Numbered from the stretch's first letter, positions 43,207 through 52,347 are shown. The stretch: 64,000 nt of DNA from Deltaproteobacteria bacterium (GCA_029261925.1 JAJDAJ010000073.1:33000-96999), one strand, 5' to 3'. Made by a program: numbers and translations. The notes: a model not told the origin generated them from the sequence alone.

Positions 43207-43896
43207 ATGAGCAGAACCCGGACCCTATCGCCCGGCTCGATGCTGGCCATCGCGCTGCTCGCCTTCGTCGGGATCGGCAGCACTCCGGCAGCGGCCGGGA
43301 CGATCGAGGTGGAGCTCCACGCGAACGTGACCGCGGTGAACTCCGCCTTCGAGGACGGGTTGCCCGTGGTCATCGGCGAAGGGGTCGTGATTCGCTTCCA
43401 GTACGACCCTTCCGTCGCGGCCGTCGATCCATCGGGCGAGCCGGTCCTGTTCCTGAATGCGCTGCTCGGGCTGTCGCTGGACTTCGCGCAGAGCGGGTAC
43501 TCGTTCGTGTTCGGCAGCGGAAACGTGAGCACGAACGACGACAGGGTCATCTTCAACGACCTGCTCGATACCGTCGCGCTCACCTCGGTGATCCCGACCG
43601 ACGCGCAGGTGCCCGGGATCGGGGAGCTGACCTCCGTCACGGTGCTCCTCGACCAGACCGTGCCCGGCGCCGGGCCGGCGCCGACCCTGGTCGTCGACGG
43701 GCGTCTGGGTCCGCTGCCCCTCCCCCTGGGTGCGCTCAATGCGCTGTTTCTCAACGGCTCCACCGACCAGGATGCTCCCATCAATGACCGCATCTCTCTG
43801 GTGGCCTCCGACACTCCCGTGCCCGAGCCGGCGGCGGCCATGTTGCTCCTCCTGGCGGCGGCCCTGATCGGGCTTCCCGGAGCCCTGCGCCCCTGA
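43207..43896 (+). CDS. PEP-CTERM sorting-domain protein
   Basis: 229 residues. The signal peptide ends near TPAAAG. The middle is beta-rich and Asp-rich with no recognised domain. The C-terminus VPEPAAAMLLLLAAALIGL followed by a short basic end is a PEP-CTERM signal: V-P-E-P, membrane helix, Arg. Such proteins are processed by exosortase EpsH/XrtA and associate with exopolysaccharide; no exosortase is encoded in this window. GGAGGA precedes the ATG. Confidence 0.8.
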   Translation: MSRTRTLSPGSMLAIALLAFVGIGSTPAAAGTIEVELHANVTAVNSAFEDGLPVVIGEGVVIRFQYDPSVAAVDPSGEPVLFLNALLGLSLDFAQSGYSFVFGSGNVSTNDDRVIFNDLLDTVALTSVIPTDAQVPGIGELTSVTVLLDQTVPGAGPAPTLVVDGRLGPLPLPLGALNALFLNGSTDQDAPINDRISLVASDTPVPEPAAAMLLLLAAALIGLPGALRP

Positions 43897-43916
43897 GCCG
43901 CGCCGGAGGCGTGCCG

Positions 43917-45038
43917 ATGCTCGTGCGGATTGCCCTCGCCCTGGCCCTGGTTCTCGGTCTCGCACAGTCCCCCCGGGCGCAGCTGATCGAGCTACCGGAT
44001 GCCCGGTACATCACCCGGTGCCCCGGTCCTGCCGGAGATCTGGAGAAGGATCTCCCGGTCGCGAACACGTCGTTCTGCGACCGATCCCCGGCCTTCAACT
44101 GGACCTTCGGCGACCCTCCCATGGCATCCAGCGCCACCGGGGAGGCCATCGTCAGCGCCGAGGCCTTCTCGACTCGACCGGCGATCCCCGCGGGCATGCC
44201 CGACGAGCTGATCCCGCTCTACTTCCCCATCCTGAGCGAGCCGTTCATCGTCGCTGCCGTCGTGGAGGCGGTCGCGCAGTACACATTGACCGGGCCGCTC
44301 CTGCCTCCACCTCCGGGAATGGGACTGAGCCAGATCGATGGCATGGCGGCGGTGGAGGCCAGCTTCCGCGTGCGCCAGACGGGGACACCCCCGCTGCTGC
44401 TCGACGACGTGCCCCTGCGACTGCGGGTGAGGGCGTTGATGCGCGTCCAGGGAGTGGGCAACACCTCCGCGACGGTTCGCGTGACCGTGAACGGCGACCC
44501 CGAGGACTCGTTCGAGTTCACCACGCCCATCAGCAATGGTGTGTTCGACATCGACGAGGAGTTCCCGGACCAGCGCTTCGAGATCGAGCAGGAGCAATCG
44601 TTCATCAAGCTCGCGAGCTGCTCCGCGGAAGCGCTGTTTCCGGGAGGAAACTCCCAGTGCTACGTCTTCCTCGATCCCATCATCCGGTTCGATCAGGAGG
44701 CGCTGGACCAGCAGCTCGGTCCCCAGTCCTTCCCCCTCGAGGACTTCTTCGCGCTCGAGTTCAGCGAGAATCTCACGATCGATGCGCCCGGCAACATCTG
44801 CGGTGACGTCGACGTGGACGACATCGTGGCGGCCGACGATCTCGACCTGCTACGGCGCGCGCTGGCGGGAGAGACCGCGCTGGACGCCGCCGGCCTCGAC
44901 CGCTGTCAGACGCATCCCGCGTCCTCCGGGTGCGACCTCTCCGACGCCGTCGTGCTGGCCCGCGTCGTCGGCCAGCCCGTCGCGCAGGCACCGGGAATCG
45001 CGCCGGCCTGCGCGGAGGTCGTCGCGGGCTCCTCGTGA
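43917..45038 (+). CDS. Secreted protein with C-terminal dockerin-like repeats
   Basis: 373 residues. The signal peptide ends near SPRAQ. A long beta-rich domain (about 25-290) with several Cys is unrecognised. The C-terminal 70 residues form a dockerin-like pair: GDVDVDDIVAADDLDLLRRAL and a second half CDLSDAVVLARVVG. GGAGG six to seven bases before the ATG at 43917 decides this start over the GTG at 43911. It lies 20 bases after the PEP-CTERM gene, so the two may be cotranscribed. Confidence 0.72.
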   Translation: MLVRIALALALVLGLAQSPRAQLIELPDARYITRCPGPAGDLEKDLPVANTSFCDRSPAFNWTFGDPPMASSATGEAIVSAEAFSTRPAIPAGMPDELIPLYFPILSEPFIVAAVVEAVAQYTLTGPLLPPPPGMGLSQIDGMAAVEASFRVRQTGTPPLLLDDVPLRLRVRALMRVQGVGNTSATVRVTVNGDPEDSFEFTTPISNGVFDIDEEFPDQRFEIEQEQSFIKLASCSAEALFPGGNSQCYVFLDPIIRFDQEALDQQLGPQSFPLEDFFALEFSENLTIDAPGNICGDVDVDDIVAADDLDLLRRALAGETALDAAGLDRCQTHPASSGCDLSDAVVLARVVGQPVAQAPGIAPACAEVVAGSS

Positions 45039-45111
45039 GCGGTGCCAGCGTGCACCGGCGCGTCTCGCCGCCACGGGGCGGCGCGCCGGACCAGCCACCT
45101 CGGTGAACGCC

Positions 45112-45125
45112 GGAGTCGCGACTCC
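45112..45125. terminator. Palindrome GGAGTCGCGACTCC between convergent genes
   Basis: A 14-base perfect palindrome flanked by GCC/GGC that extends the pairing with one bulge. It lies between the stop at 45038 and the convergent frameshifted gene ending at 45261. Possible bidirectional terminator; the gap holds nothing else recognisable. Confidence 0.35.
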
Positions 45126-45260
45126 CGGCGGGCCTGCCATCACCCTGCCGCGAGAACACCGGTCGATTTCAGGACGAAGCCCAGCAGCCCGGAAGCGGCC
45201 ATGCTGATCGGCAGGGCATTCCGGGAGGGGACACGCAGCCCCTCCCCCGGCCCGCGATCC

Positions 45261-46234
45261 TCAGTCCTTGACACAGACGAGGAGCTGCACGTAGGGCACG
45301 AAGTCGCTCGTGGGCTCCGCACCAACCCCCGTGGAGGCGCTTGCCGAATGTGAATGGCTGCCTCCCGATGCGGAGGTCCGGCTACCGATCGAATGGGAGT
45401 GCGAGTCATTGTTCGTATAGATGGTCGTGGTCCCACTGCTGTTGGCTGCGATGGGATAGATGCCGGACCCAGCTTGATCCATCCCATCAGTCCAGTTGGT
45501 GAGCGTGAAGCTCGCGCCGCCGGAGTTGTACGATCGCCAGTCGTTGACGGATCCCACCCACTGCGACCACGCGTGGTTGTGTGTATCCGACGCGGTGGAC
45601 GTTGAAAATATGCCGTGGCTGTGACTGCCCACGGTACCGACCGAGACACTGGTTGACGCTGAATGGGAGTGGGTCCGGTCTTCCAGATCCGTGAGCGCGG
45701 TTCCGACGGTGCCCTGGCTCGTACCCCCGGCGGGCCGGCCAACAAGCGCCGGCCCTGTGCTTCTTGCAGCTCGCTCCAGCCGTCCGGGCAGTCCGGCAGG
45801 GCGAACATCGCCACCTCGCCCGGAATGCGCGCGACCTGATCCGCCTGCCGCGCCCGGAAGGCATACGGCACCGAGAGGAAGGGCGTGCGCGGACTCAGGA
45901 CCTCGCCGTCGACCACCGTTTCGAGCCAACGGTTGCTTTCGGAGAATGTGTCGGGGTCGAAGGAACCGGCGATCACCGCGCCCCCGCCCAGCTCCACTGA
46001 AAACACCCCGGCTGTGACGGGGACCCCGGAGTGCGCCTCCGCGTACAGCTGATCACCCGGGCTGGTTGACAGCGCATCCCGCCAGACGCGCAGCTCCACG
46101 CCCACGCTGCCCTCGAGTGGCGCTCCACTCGGGTCGAGCAGCAACCCCTGATAGTTCACACGATCCGGCCCCGCGACCGCCAGGCTCGCCGCGAGAAACC
46201 CCAGGACTCCGCAACCCAGCCTCAACCTGCGCAT
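45261..46234 (-). pseudogene. Tail-collar-like secreted protein interrupted by a one-base frameshift
   Basis: The first part (46234 to about 45750) has GGAGGG before the ATG, a signal peptide MRRLRLGCGVLGFLAASLAV and a domain with VNYQGLLLDPSGAPLEGSV and PFLSVPYAFRARQADQV, common in secreted proteins of this kind. It ends with FALPDCPDGWSELQEAQGR. The frame is then lost; the next frame continues ALVGRPAGGTSQGTVG, a His/Ser-rich region (THSHS, SHSHG, DSHSHS) and the ending FVPYVQLLVCVKD, the expected tail-collar finish. One missing G near 45746-45754 explains it. Either a recent pseudogene or a sequence error; total would be about 324 residues. Confidence 0.75.
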
Positions 46235-46421
46235 CGCGTTCCCTCCTGTCGCTGAAACCCTACCATGCAGCCCGGTGCCCGGAAAATGGCCCCGGATCGA
46301 GCGAGAGCCACCTCCGCAGCCCGCTCCACGAGGTCTCCCACATCCACATCGGCGCATCGTGGTCCCCGTGGACGCGGCCCGGCGGGGCACGGCCCGGTGA
46401 GCTGTGTCCGGGTTACCCGGG

Positions 46422-47159
46422 CTACCCGGCCGCGCGGCGCAGGCCGAGCAGAGCGCCGAGACCCAGGACGAGCAGCCCCGCCGCGGGCGGGGTCGGGACC
46501 AGCGCGCCCACCGTGTGCTGGGGATCCGCGGCGATCGGGAACCGGCCGCGCTCGTCCTCGAAGCGGATCCTGGCTGACAGGATCTCCGCATCGAGCTCGG
46601 GCGGGACGATCAGGAACTGGAACGAATAGAACAGGCCAAAGTAGGGATCCGACTCGACGGCAGTGATGGACGGCGGCAAGCGGACCGGCCGTGGCACGTG
46701 GAGCGAGCGGCGGAACTCGCCGGCCGCAGCATCGAGCCCGCCGTCCGAGACCGTCACCGTGGGCTCCAGGGCGCCGCCCTGCTCGTTCATGAGAAACCCA
46801 CCGGCGGAGGGCGCCTGGTTCGGCAGTCCCGGAGTCACGCTCAGCTCGAGGGAAACGGCCCGGAGCGCGCTGAACCCGCCGTACAGGGTGGTGATCATGA
46901 ACTCGGAACCGGGGAACCGGAAGCGCAGCTCGAACTCCTCGGTGGAGAGCGACTCTCCGACGAGCTCCGGGATCTCGAGAACTCTCTCGGCGAAGGTCTC
47001 GCCAGGAACACCGGGATCGATCTCGATCTGGAAGGATGCGGCGCCGGCGGCCCATGGCGCCACGATGGCCAGGCCTGCAGTGACCCATGCAGCACCGAGC
47101 CTTCGCTTGATCGCAGCAGAGGGATTACCGAGGAGCGGGGCGGGCAGAGGGTGCATCAT
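46422..47159 (-). CDS. Secreted protein with PEP-CTERM-like (VPTPP) tail
   Basis: 245 residues. Signal peptide with cleavage near WAAGAA, a beta-rich domain (about 42-215) of unknown family, and a C-terminal VPTPPAAGLLVLGLGALLGL followed by RRAAG. This is the motif-helix-Arg order of PEP-CTERM signals with VPTPP replacing VPEP. Two adjacent ATG codons could serve as start; no strong Shine-Dalgarno. Confidence 0.72.
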   Translation of the reverse strand: MMHPLPAPLLGNPSAAIKRRLGAAWVTAGLAIVAPWAAGAASFQIEIDPGVPGETFAERVLEIPELVGESLSTEEFELRFRFPGSEFMITTLYGGFSALRAVSLELSVTPGLPNQAPSAGGFLMNEQGGALEPTVTVSDGGLDAAAGEFRRSLHVPRPVRLPPSITAVESDPYFGLFYSFQFLIVPPELDAEILSARIRFEDERGRFPIAADPQHTVGALVPTPPAAGLLVLGLGALLGLRRAAG

Positions 47160-47332
47160 GGCGATCCAGTTCCGGCCAGGTCGAGATTCAGCCTGTGTCG
47201 AGACACTACGGCGCGCGCTGCGGTGACGTCAAGACGGCTCTGCGCCGGGCGTGGTCATGGCGGGAAGCGGCGCCCGGACGGCGCCATGATCCGGGAGCGA
47301 GCAGGAACGGTCAGCGCCACGGCTCATCCTGA

Positions 47333-47338
47333 TAGAAT
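47333..47338 (+). promoter_or_regulatory. -10-like TAGAAT upstream of the beta-helix protein
   Basis: TAGAAT is followed after seven bases by an in-frame GTG at 47346, and after 37 bases by the ATG at 47376, which has a GGAGG Shine-Dalgarno. Either a leaderless GTG start ten codons longer or a leadered ATG start is possible. Confidence 0.35.
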
Positions 47339-47375
47339 CACGATCGTGGGCCGGTGCGAGGTGGAGGATCTGCAG

Positions 47376-48368
47376 ATGCGCCCGCTTGTCGTTTCCCTCT
47401 TGACGCTGACCCTCGCTGTTCCCGTGCTTGCTGGCGATGGCCGACTGGAGATCAACCAGGCCTGTGCCGTGAACACGGGGTGCTTCCCGGGAGACGCCGC
47501 CGGGTTCCCCGTCACGATCGATGGCAGTGCCGGGAGGAGCTATGTGCTGACCGGCGATCTCGGCGTCAGCGACCCGAATCTGGATGGAATCGAGATCTCC
47601 TCCCTGGATGACGACATCACGATCGACCTGAACGGCTTCGCGATCAGCGGGCCAACCGTTTGCGTCAGCGCCGGCCCGACCCTCGCCTGTAGCGCAGGCA
47701 GCGGGCGAGGGATCGATGGCAATTTCCAGGTGAGCGTGAGCGTCCGAAATGGGCGGATCAGCGGCTTCGCGGACGAAGGGGTGTTCGCTTTGGGGGAGCG
47801 TTCCAGGGCCGAGGGTCTCGTGGTTCGAGGGAATGGATTGACGGGAGTCGCCATGGGTCGTGAGGCGATCGTGCGCAATTCACGCGTAAATCGGAATGCC
47901 TTCTCGGGCATCACCGTACTCGACGGTTCGGTCGTCGAGAGCTGTACATCGTCGTCCAAACGCTTCGTCGGAATCGCTGCGGGGGGCGCTTCCCTGGTAG
48001 CCAGGAACACCACAATCGCCAACGGCACAGACGGGATCACGGCAATACTCTATGCCGTCATCCGGAGCAACACCGTGCATCTGAACAACGGACGCGGAAT
48101 CGTCGCAAATGGAAGCCTGGTTATCGACAACACCGTGGCGGCAAACTTTGGCGGCGGAATCGTGGCCACCGACGGTTCGTCTGTACAGCGGAACGTTGTC
48201 AAGAACAACTTTGACCCAGGCGGGATCGTCGTGAACACGGACTCCACCTACCGGGAGAACACCGTGACGGAAAACCGCACGGGCGCGGTCACGGGGAGCG
48301 CGAGCGCCAACAATCTCGGCGCCAACTACTGCGCGGGTGCAGGAGTCGTACTGGCCTCCTGCCCGTAG
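47376..48368 (+). CDS. Secreted right-handed beta-helix protein
   Basis: 330 residues. Signal peptide MRPLVVSLLTLTLAVPVLAG. From about residue 85 on, short strands repeat every 20-23 residues (VRNGRISGFADEGVF, VVRGNGLTGVAMGREAIV, VRNSRVNRNAFSGITVL, VIRSNTVHLNNGRGIVA), the pattern of pectate-lyase-like parallel beta-helices with Asn ladders. Ends ANYCAGAGVVLASCP, suggesting a terminal disulfide. No catalytic motif identified. I chose the ATG after GGAGG. Confidence 0.78.
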   Translation: MRPLVVSLLTLTLAVPVLAGDGRLEINQACAVNTGCFPGDAAGFPVTIDGSAGRSYVLTGDLGVSDPNLDGIEISSLDDDITIDLNGFAISGPTVCVSAGPTLACSAGSGRGIDGNFQVSVSVRNGRISGFADEGVFALGERSRAEGLVVRGNGLTGVAMGREAIVRNSRVNRNAFSGITVLDGSVVESCTSSSKRFVGIAAGGASLVARNTTIANGTDGITAILYAVIRSNTVHLNNGRGIVANGSLVIDNTVAANFGGGIVATDGSSVQRNVVKNNFDPGGIVVNTDSTYRENTVTENRTGAVTGSASANNLGANYCAGAGVVLASCP

Positions 48369-48400
48369 TCAACACGCGCGCACCGGCAGGAGGCGGCGCC

Positions 48401-48856
48401 ATGACCGACGCATTCAAGGCCATCGATGCTCTCGCCAGGTGGTACGTGAACTACGACGAGGCGCGCTTCGAGGTGCTCGAGAAGCTCGTCACCGACGACA
48501 TCGTCTCGCGGTCTCGCAGCGACGCCGGCACCGAGCCCTCGATGGATCCGATCCGATCGGAAGCCATCGGTCGCGAAGCGGTACTTCGCTGGACCCGCGA
48601 GCACCGGCTGGAGAGCCCCTACCCGATGCGGCACTACATCACGAACGCGTACGTCGCCGCAATCCGCGACGACGAGATCGACATCGAGGCGTACCTGCTG
48701 GTCACCCTGGTGCAAGGCCGGACGCCCGCACCCGTCTCGAGCGGGCTCCTGCTGGCGACGGTGCGCCGGGTCGGTGAGGAGTATCTCCTGTGCCGCAAGG
48801 AGGTGGTGATCGATTCGATCGAATCGACTCCCCTGCACGAGCAGCGGGAACGCTGA
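48401..48856 (+). CDS. SnoaL/NTF2-like family protein
   Basis: 151 residues. An alpha+beta cone-fold pattern: N-terminal helix FKAIDALARWYVNYDEARFEVLEKLVTDD, then strands such as MRHYITNAYVAAIRDDEIDIEAYLLVTLV and LLATVRRVGEEYLLCRKEVVID. Members are isomerases, dehydratases or dioxygenase small subunits. GGAGG lies ahead of the ATG. It stands 32 bases after the beta-helix gene and is convergent with the amidohydrolase pair. Confidence 0.75.
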   Translation: MTDAFKAIDALARWYVNYDEARFEVLEKLVTDDIVSRSRSDAGTEPSMDPIRSEAIGREAVLRWTREHRLESPYPMRHYITNAYVAAIRDDEIDIEAYLLVTLVQGRTPAPVSSGLLLATVRRVGEEYLLCRKEVVIDSIESTPLHEQRER

Positions 48857-48882
48857 GGGCCGGCGCGGCCAGCTCGCAGGAT

Positions 48883-49971
48883 CTACGGAGCGATCCCCAG
48901 CGCGCGCGCGGCGTTGCCGCCCAGGAACGAGCGCACGCGATCCTCCGGGACACCGGCCCTCCGCAGCGAGTCGCGCGCGCTCCGCGCATCGCGCGAGCCG
49001 CCGGCCGAGCCGGAGCCCCACGCCGCGGTGTCCGCGAAGCGCGCGTGCATCCGCTGCACGGTCCCGTCGCGCTCGTCGAACGCGATGGCATGCGTTCCCT
49101 GCGCGAAGACCTTCTCGGGCTCCAGGCAGACCGGACGGTCCTGGTGGCACAGCCACAGCGCGGACTCCGTCTTCTCGAGGGCCAGCGGAAGCCACGCGGT
49201 CCCGGCACCCGCGAAGATCAGCCGCAGGCCCGGCAGGGACTCGAGAACGCCGTCGGCGAGCAGGCCCATCAGGAACGCCGCGCAATCCATCGGTGCACCG
49301 AGCGGGCCCGCGGCGGTCGTTCCCGCGCCGCAGCGCGCGAGCAGGTCCGCGGCGATGCTCGCGTGACTGCTCGCTTCACCCGGCGGGGACCACAGCGGCG
49401 GGTGCACGTAGGCCGTCAGGCCGGCGTCGAGCAGGGCAGACCAGAAGTCGCGAGGCAACAGGCGTCCGTCCGCGGGATGCGGCGGGCAAATCCAGACGGC
49501 GCGCATGCCGGCGTCCGCGATGTGTCGCAGCTCGGCGCGTGCGAGGGCCGGGGCTCCGGGAGGCAGCACCGCCACGGGCAGGAGCCGATCGGGCAGGGTC
49601 CGTGCCTGGCCAGCGGCCCAGGCGTTGTAGCCGCGCGCCAGCGCGGTGGCCGCGTGCCGGTCGCCGACCCAGGGCAGACCCGAGAACATGCAGCGTGGCG
49701 TGAGGACCGCCCGCTGCACGCCCCGCGCGTCGAGCACCCGGACCCACTCCTGCGCAGATCCGGCGTGCAGGACCGCTTCCGCGGGTCCCAGTGCGTCCGG
49801 GACGGGGGTTCCCGCGAGCACCATCTCGACGCGCTCGCCGTCCTGCTCCACCCGGAGCGCGTCGCGCGCGCGGGCCCGGTCCGCCCCGTCGAGGAACTCG
49901 GTCCACATCGATCGCGGCTCGAGCACGAACGCGTCGACGTCGATGATCCCGGAGGCGACGGACGCGCTCAT
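48883..49971 (-). CDS. Amidohydrolase-like protein that has lost metal ligands
   Basis: 362 residues of the amidohydrolase-2 fold. The N-terminal D-x-D-x-H motif has become IIDVDAFVLEP (His to Phe), and the C-terminal S/T-D-x-P-H motif is replaced by ADTAAWGSGSAGG. The middle His is kept in TAYVHPPLW. A metal-free or non-catalytic subunit is therefore likely. Its ATG overlaps the stop of the intact paralogue (49968-51299) by four bases, so a heteromer is plausible. The alternative is an inactive gene drifting towards loss. Confidence 0.8.
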   Translation of the reverse strand: MSASVASGIIDVDAFVLEPRSMWTEFLDGADRARARDALRVEQDGERVEMVLAGTPVPDALGPAEAVLHAGSAQEWVRVLDARGVQRAVLTPRCMFSGLPWVGDRHAATALARGYNAWAAGQARTLPDRLLPVAVLPPGAPALARAELRHIADAGMRAVWICPPHPADGRLLPRDFWSALLDAGLTAYVHPPLWSPPGEASSHASIAADLLARCGAGTTAAGPLGAPMDCAAFLMGLLADGVLESLPGLRLIFAGAGTAWLPLALEKTESALWLCHQDRPVCLEPEKVFAQGTHAIAFDERDGTVQRMHARFADTAAWGSGSAGGSRDARSARDSLRRAGVPEDRVRSFLGGNAARALGIAP

Positions 49972-51299
49972 GTCGAGACGCGTTCCGGCCTCAGCAACGG
50001 CGCGTACTCGCGCTCCAGATCGGCGCGCGCGGGAAACCAGTCCGGGTGCTCGAGGGTCGAGGGCGGCGCCTGCGTGAAGATCTCCGGCTCGATTCCGTAC
50101 ATCCGGCGCGCGTTCGCGCCCATCAGGGCCGCCTGCGTGGCGGCCGGCACGCCGCGCGATGACATTCGCGCGATCGCCGTCCACGCGTCGGCCCCGTCGA
50201 TGTGCGGCAGGTCCGAGGCCCACACCGCGACGTCGCGAAACCACGCGTGCTGCTCGAACACGGCGTCCTCGTCGGCCTCGAAGGAGACGAAGCCGGTGCG
50301 AAGGAAGGTCTCGCTGGGCCTGTCGCGGAGTGGCCGCCCGCCTCGCTCCCGCTCGGCCACGGCGTCGCAGACCGCGAGCACGTGGGGGAGCCACGACGCG
50401 TTCGACTCCATGATCGCCATCTTCAGGCCGGCGTGCCGCTCGAGCAGGCCCGACAGCAGCGCCGCACTCACCCAGAGCATGGCCTCGTGGACGAATCCCA
50501 GACAGCGCGACGGCGCGGGACCGGGCATCTGCCCGCGGTCCACCGAGCGCTCGAGCAGCGCGCCCCACGGGGTGTCGCCGCTTCCGAGCGTGTGTACCCC
50601 GGCCACGACTCCCGCTCCGGCGAATGCCTGCCACAGAGGGTCGAAGACGGGCTCCGCTGGATAGTGACCCCCGATCTCCACGGGACGGATCATCGCGACC
50701 CGGAATCCGAGCGCCGCCACGCGCTCCAGCTCACGGACGCTGGCCCCCGGGTCGATCAGCGGCAGCACGGCAGCGGCGTGCAGGCGCCGGGGGTCCGCAG
50801 CGCACCAGTCCCGGACCCAGTCGTTGTACGCGCGCGCGATCAGTGCGGCGGCTTCGCCGTCGCGCACCAGCAGGAAGCTGGCCAGCAGGTGAAGCGGGAT
50901 CAGCATCACCTGATCGATCCCCTGCGCGTCCATGTCCCGGAGCCGGGCGAGGGGCTCGCGCGCGGCGGCGCGATCCACCTGCTCGCACTGCTCCTCGCTG
51001 AGCCGCATCGAGAAGAGCTTGCGGGCCAGCGCCTTGTCCATGCCAGGCCCGATACAGGCCGTGCGATTCGGGACCCGCCGGCCGTCCGCGTGCCAGCCGT
51101 CGGTGTCTCCGGCGCGACCGTGCGCCCAGGTGCCGGGCAGCCGGATCGCGTCGTTGACCACCAGCCAGTCTCCGTCGGCCCGGTAGTGGGGTGCGACGCG
51201 ATCGCGCTCCCGCCGCGAGAGATAGGTCCAGATCTCCGGCACCTCGGAGACGTGGGCATCGCAGTCGAAGGTCGCGTAGTCCTTGGACGCCCGGCGCAT
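49968..51299 (-). CDS. Amidohydrolase family protein (ACMSD-like)
   Basis: 443 residues. All three metal motifs are present: FDCDAHVSEVPEIW at the N-terminus, a middle His (VVAGVHTLGSGDTPWG) and VWASDLPHIDG near the C-terminus. It resembles the 6034-7227 protein in layout. It presumably hydrolyses or decarboxylates an organic acid, with the coupled degenerate paralogue downstream. The ATG has no Shine-Dalgarno but a TATGCT hexamer six bases upstream. Confidence 0.9.
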   Translation of the reverse strand: MRRASKDYATFDCDAHVSEVPEIWTYLSRRERDRVAPHYRADGDWLVVNDAIRLPGTWAHGRAGDTDGWHADGRRVPNRTACIGPGMDKALARKLFSMRLSEEQCEQVDRAAAREPLARLRDMDAQGIDQVMLIPLHLLASFLLVRDGEAAALIARAYNDWVRDWCAADPRRLHAAAVLPLIDPGASVRELERVAALGFRVAMIRPVEIGGHYPAEPVFDPLWQAFAGAGVVAGVHTLGSGDTPWGALLERSVDRGQMPGPAPSRCLGFVHEAMLWVSAALLSGLLERHAGLKMAIMESNASWLPHVLAVCDAVAERERGGRPLRDRPSETFLRTGFVSFEADEDAVFEQHAWFRDVAVWASDLPHIDGADAWTAIARMSSRGVPAATQAALMGANARRMYGIEPEIFTQAPPSTLEHPDWFPARADLEREYAPLLRPERVST

Positions 51300-51305
51300 C
51301 CCGGG

Positions 51306-51311
51306 AGCATA
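51306..51311 (-). promoter_or_regulatory. -10-like TATGCT six bases before ATG (predicted leaderless start)
   Basis: On the minus strand TATGCT is followed by CCCGGG and the ATG at 51297-51299. The same TATGCT-N6 arrangement occurs before the GTG at 60221-60223. Confidence 0.45.
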
Positions 51312-51385
51312 GGTGATGGATGCCCCGGCTTCCCGCGGCAGACACAGCCCACGCGCGGCCGCTTCACGGCCGAGCGCGGACGCTC

Positions 51386-52045
51386 TCAGTAGGGCAGGTG
51401 TGCCGGGACCAGGTAGCTGACCTGGTGGTGCGTGCGGTAGTGGAACGAGCGCTGCATCCAGCTCGCCACGTCGGGATCCCGGGAGCGGCGCTGGTGGAAC
51501 TCCTGCCAGAAGCTCCAGCTCTCGCCCGCACAGAGCTGGGTGAAGCTGAATGCCTCGGTCTGGTAGGGCTCGCCTCCGCCCCCGCGCCAGTACCCCACGG
51601 TCCGCAGCCCGTAGCGCTCCTCGAGGCGCAGGCCGTTCTCCGGGAACAGCGCGAGGTACTCCGCCAGTCTGTCGGGCACCAGCGGGATCACCGCCAGCAT
51701 GTAGACCTGGCCGACGAGCTTCTCGCGACGGATCCGCGCCAGGTCGGGGCAGAAGGGCGTCGGCATCAGGATGCGGCTGGTCCAGGCGAGCCGATCCTGC
51801 TGCGCCCGCCGCAGGTACGCGACCAGCGCCTCGTCCTCACGCTCGGCGCGGTCCAGAGGATCGAGGGCCGCGTAGTCCTCCAGCTCCCAGAACGCGACCA
51901 GCTCGTTGGTGCGCCAGGTCTGGAACAGGCCCAGGAGCTCCGCACCGTGCGTGCGCATCCGGGGAACCAGCTCCTCGACGAAGCTGTCGACGTAGGCTTC
52001 GAGCCGGGCGGGTGAGATCCGCATGGCCTCGTTGAGGTAGATCAC
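51386..52045 (-). CDS. NIPSNAP-like dimeric alpha/beta-barrel protein
   Basis: 219 residues with two ferredoxin-like halves: IYLNEAMRISPARLEAYVDSFVEELVPRM with GLFQTWRTNELVAFWELEDY, and VYMLAVIPLVPDRLAEYLALF with GYWRGGGGEPYQTEAFSF. The repeated strand-helix-strand layout and Trp-rich strands fit NIPSNAP or related families. No enzymatic role can be assigned. GTG start at 52043-52045 after GGAGGGG. Same direction as the amidohydrolase pair, 86 bases upstream of it. Confidence 0.65.
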   Translation of the reverse strand: MIYLNEAMRISPARLEAYVDSFVEELVPRMRTHGAELLGLFQTWRTNELVAFWELEDYAALDPLDRAEREDEALVAYLRRAQQDRLAWTSRILMPTPFCPDLARIRREKLVGQVYMLAVIPLVPDRLAEYLALFPENGLRLEERYGLRTVGYWRGGGGEPYQTEAFSFTQLCAGESWSFWQEFHQRRSRDPDVASWMQRSFHYRTHHQVSYLVPAHLPY

Positions 52046-52215
52046 GATCCCCTCCTCGAGGAGTCAGGTGCGCGGGCAGCACGGCGATTCTCTCACCCTG
52101 GAGACGACCCCGGCTGCCACCCTGAGAAGTGCGGCGACCTCGACCTGGCGACTGCGGCAGCCAGAAGCTGGCCGTGCCGGCCCTGGACCGTTCAGACTGA
52201 CCCGACTGTCGATGC

Positions 52216-52347
52216 CTAGTTCGGCTTCGCGTCCTTCTCGCGCTTCGTCCGCAGCTTGCGTCCCTCGGGATCCTCCACCGTGGGGTAGACCTTGACCTGG
52301 ACGCGCTGCCCGTGGATGATTTTCTCGACGATCTTCGGTTTTGGCAT
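52216..52347 (-). CDS. Small basic hypothetical protein
   Basis: 43 residues, highly charged: KPKIVEKIIHGQRVQVKVYP then a PEGRKLRTKREKDAKPN tail. No family recognised. There is no Shine-Dalgarno; on its strand CAGCAT stands seven bases before the ATG, a weak form of the leaderless arrangement. The gaps on both sides (52046-52215 and 52348-52553) show nothing else. Confidence 0.45.
   Translation of the reverse strand: MPKPKIVEKIIHGQRVQVKVYPTVEDPEGRKLRTKREKDAKPN

Noticed and set aside
45112..45125. GGAGTCGCGACTCC as a regulator operator
   Set aside because: It lies between two convergent gene ends, where a terminator role is more likely than an operator.
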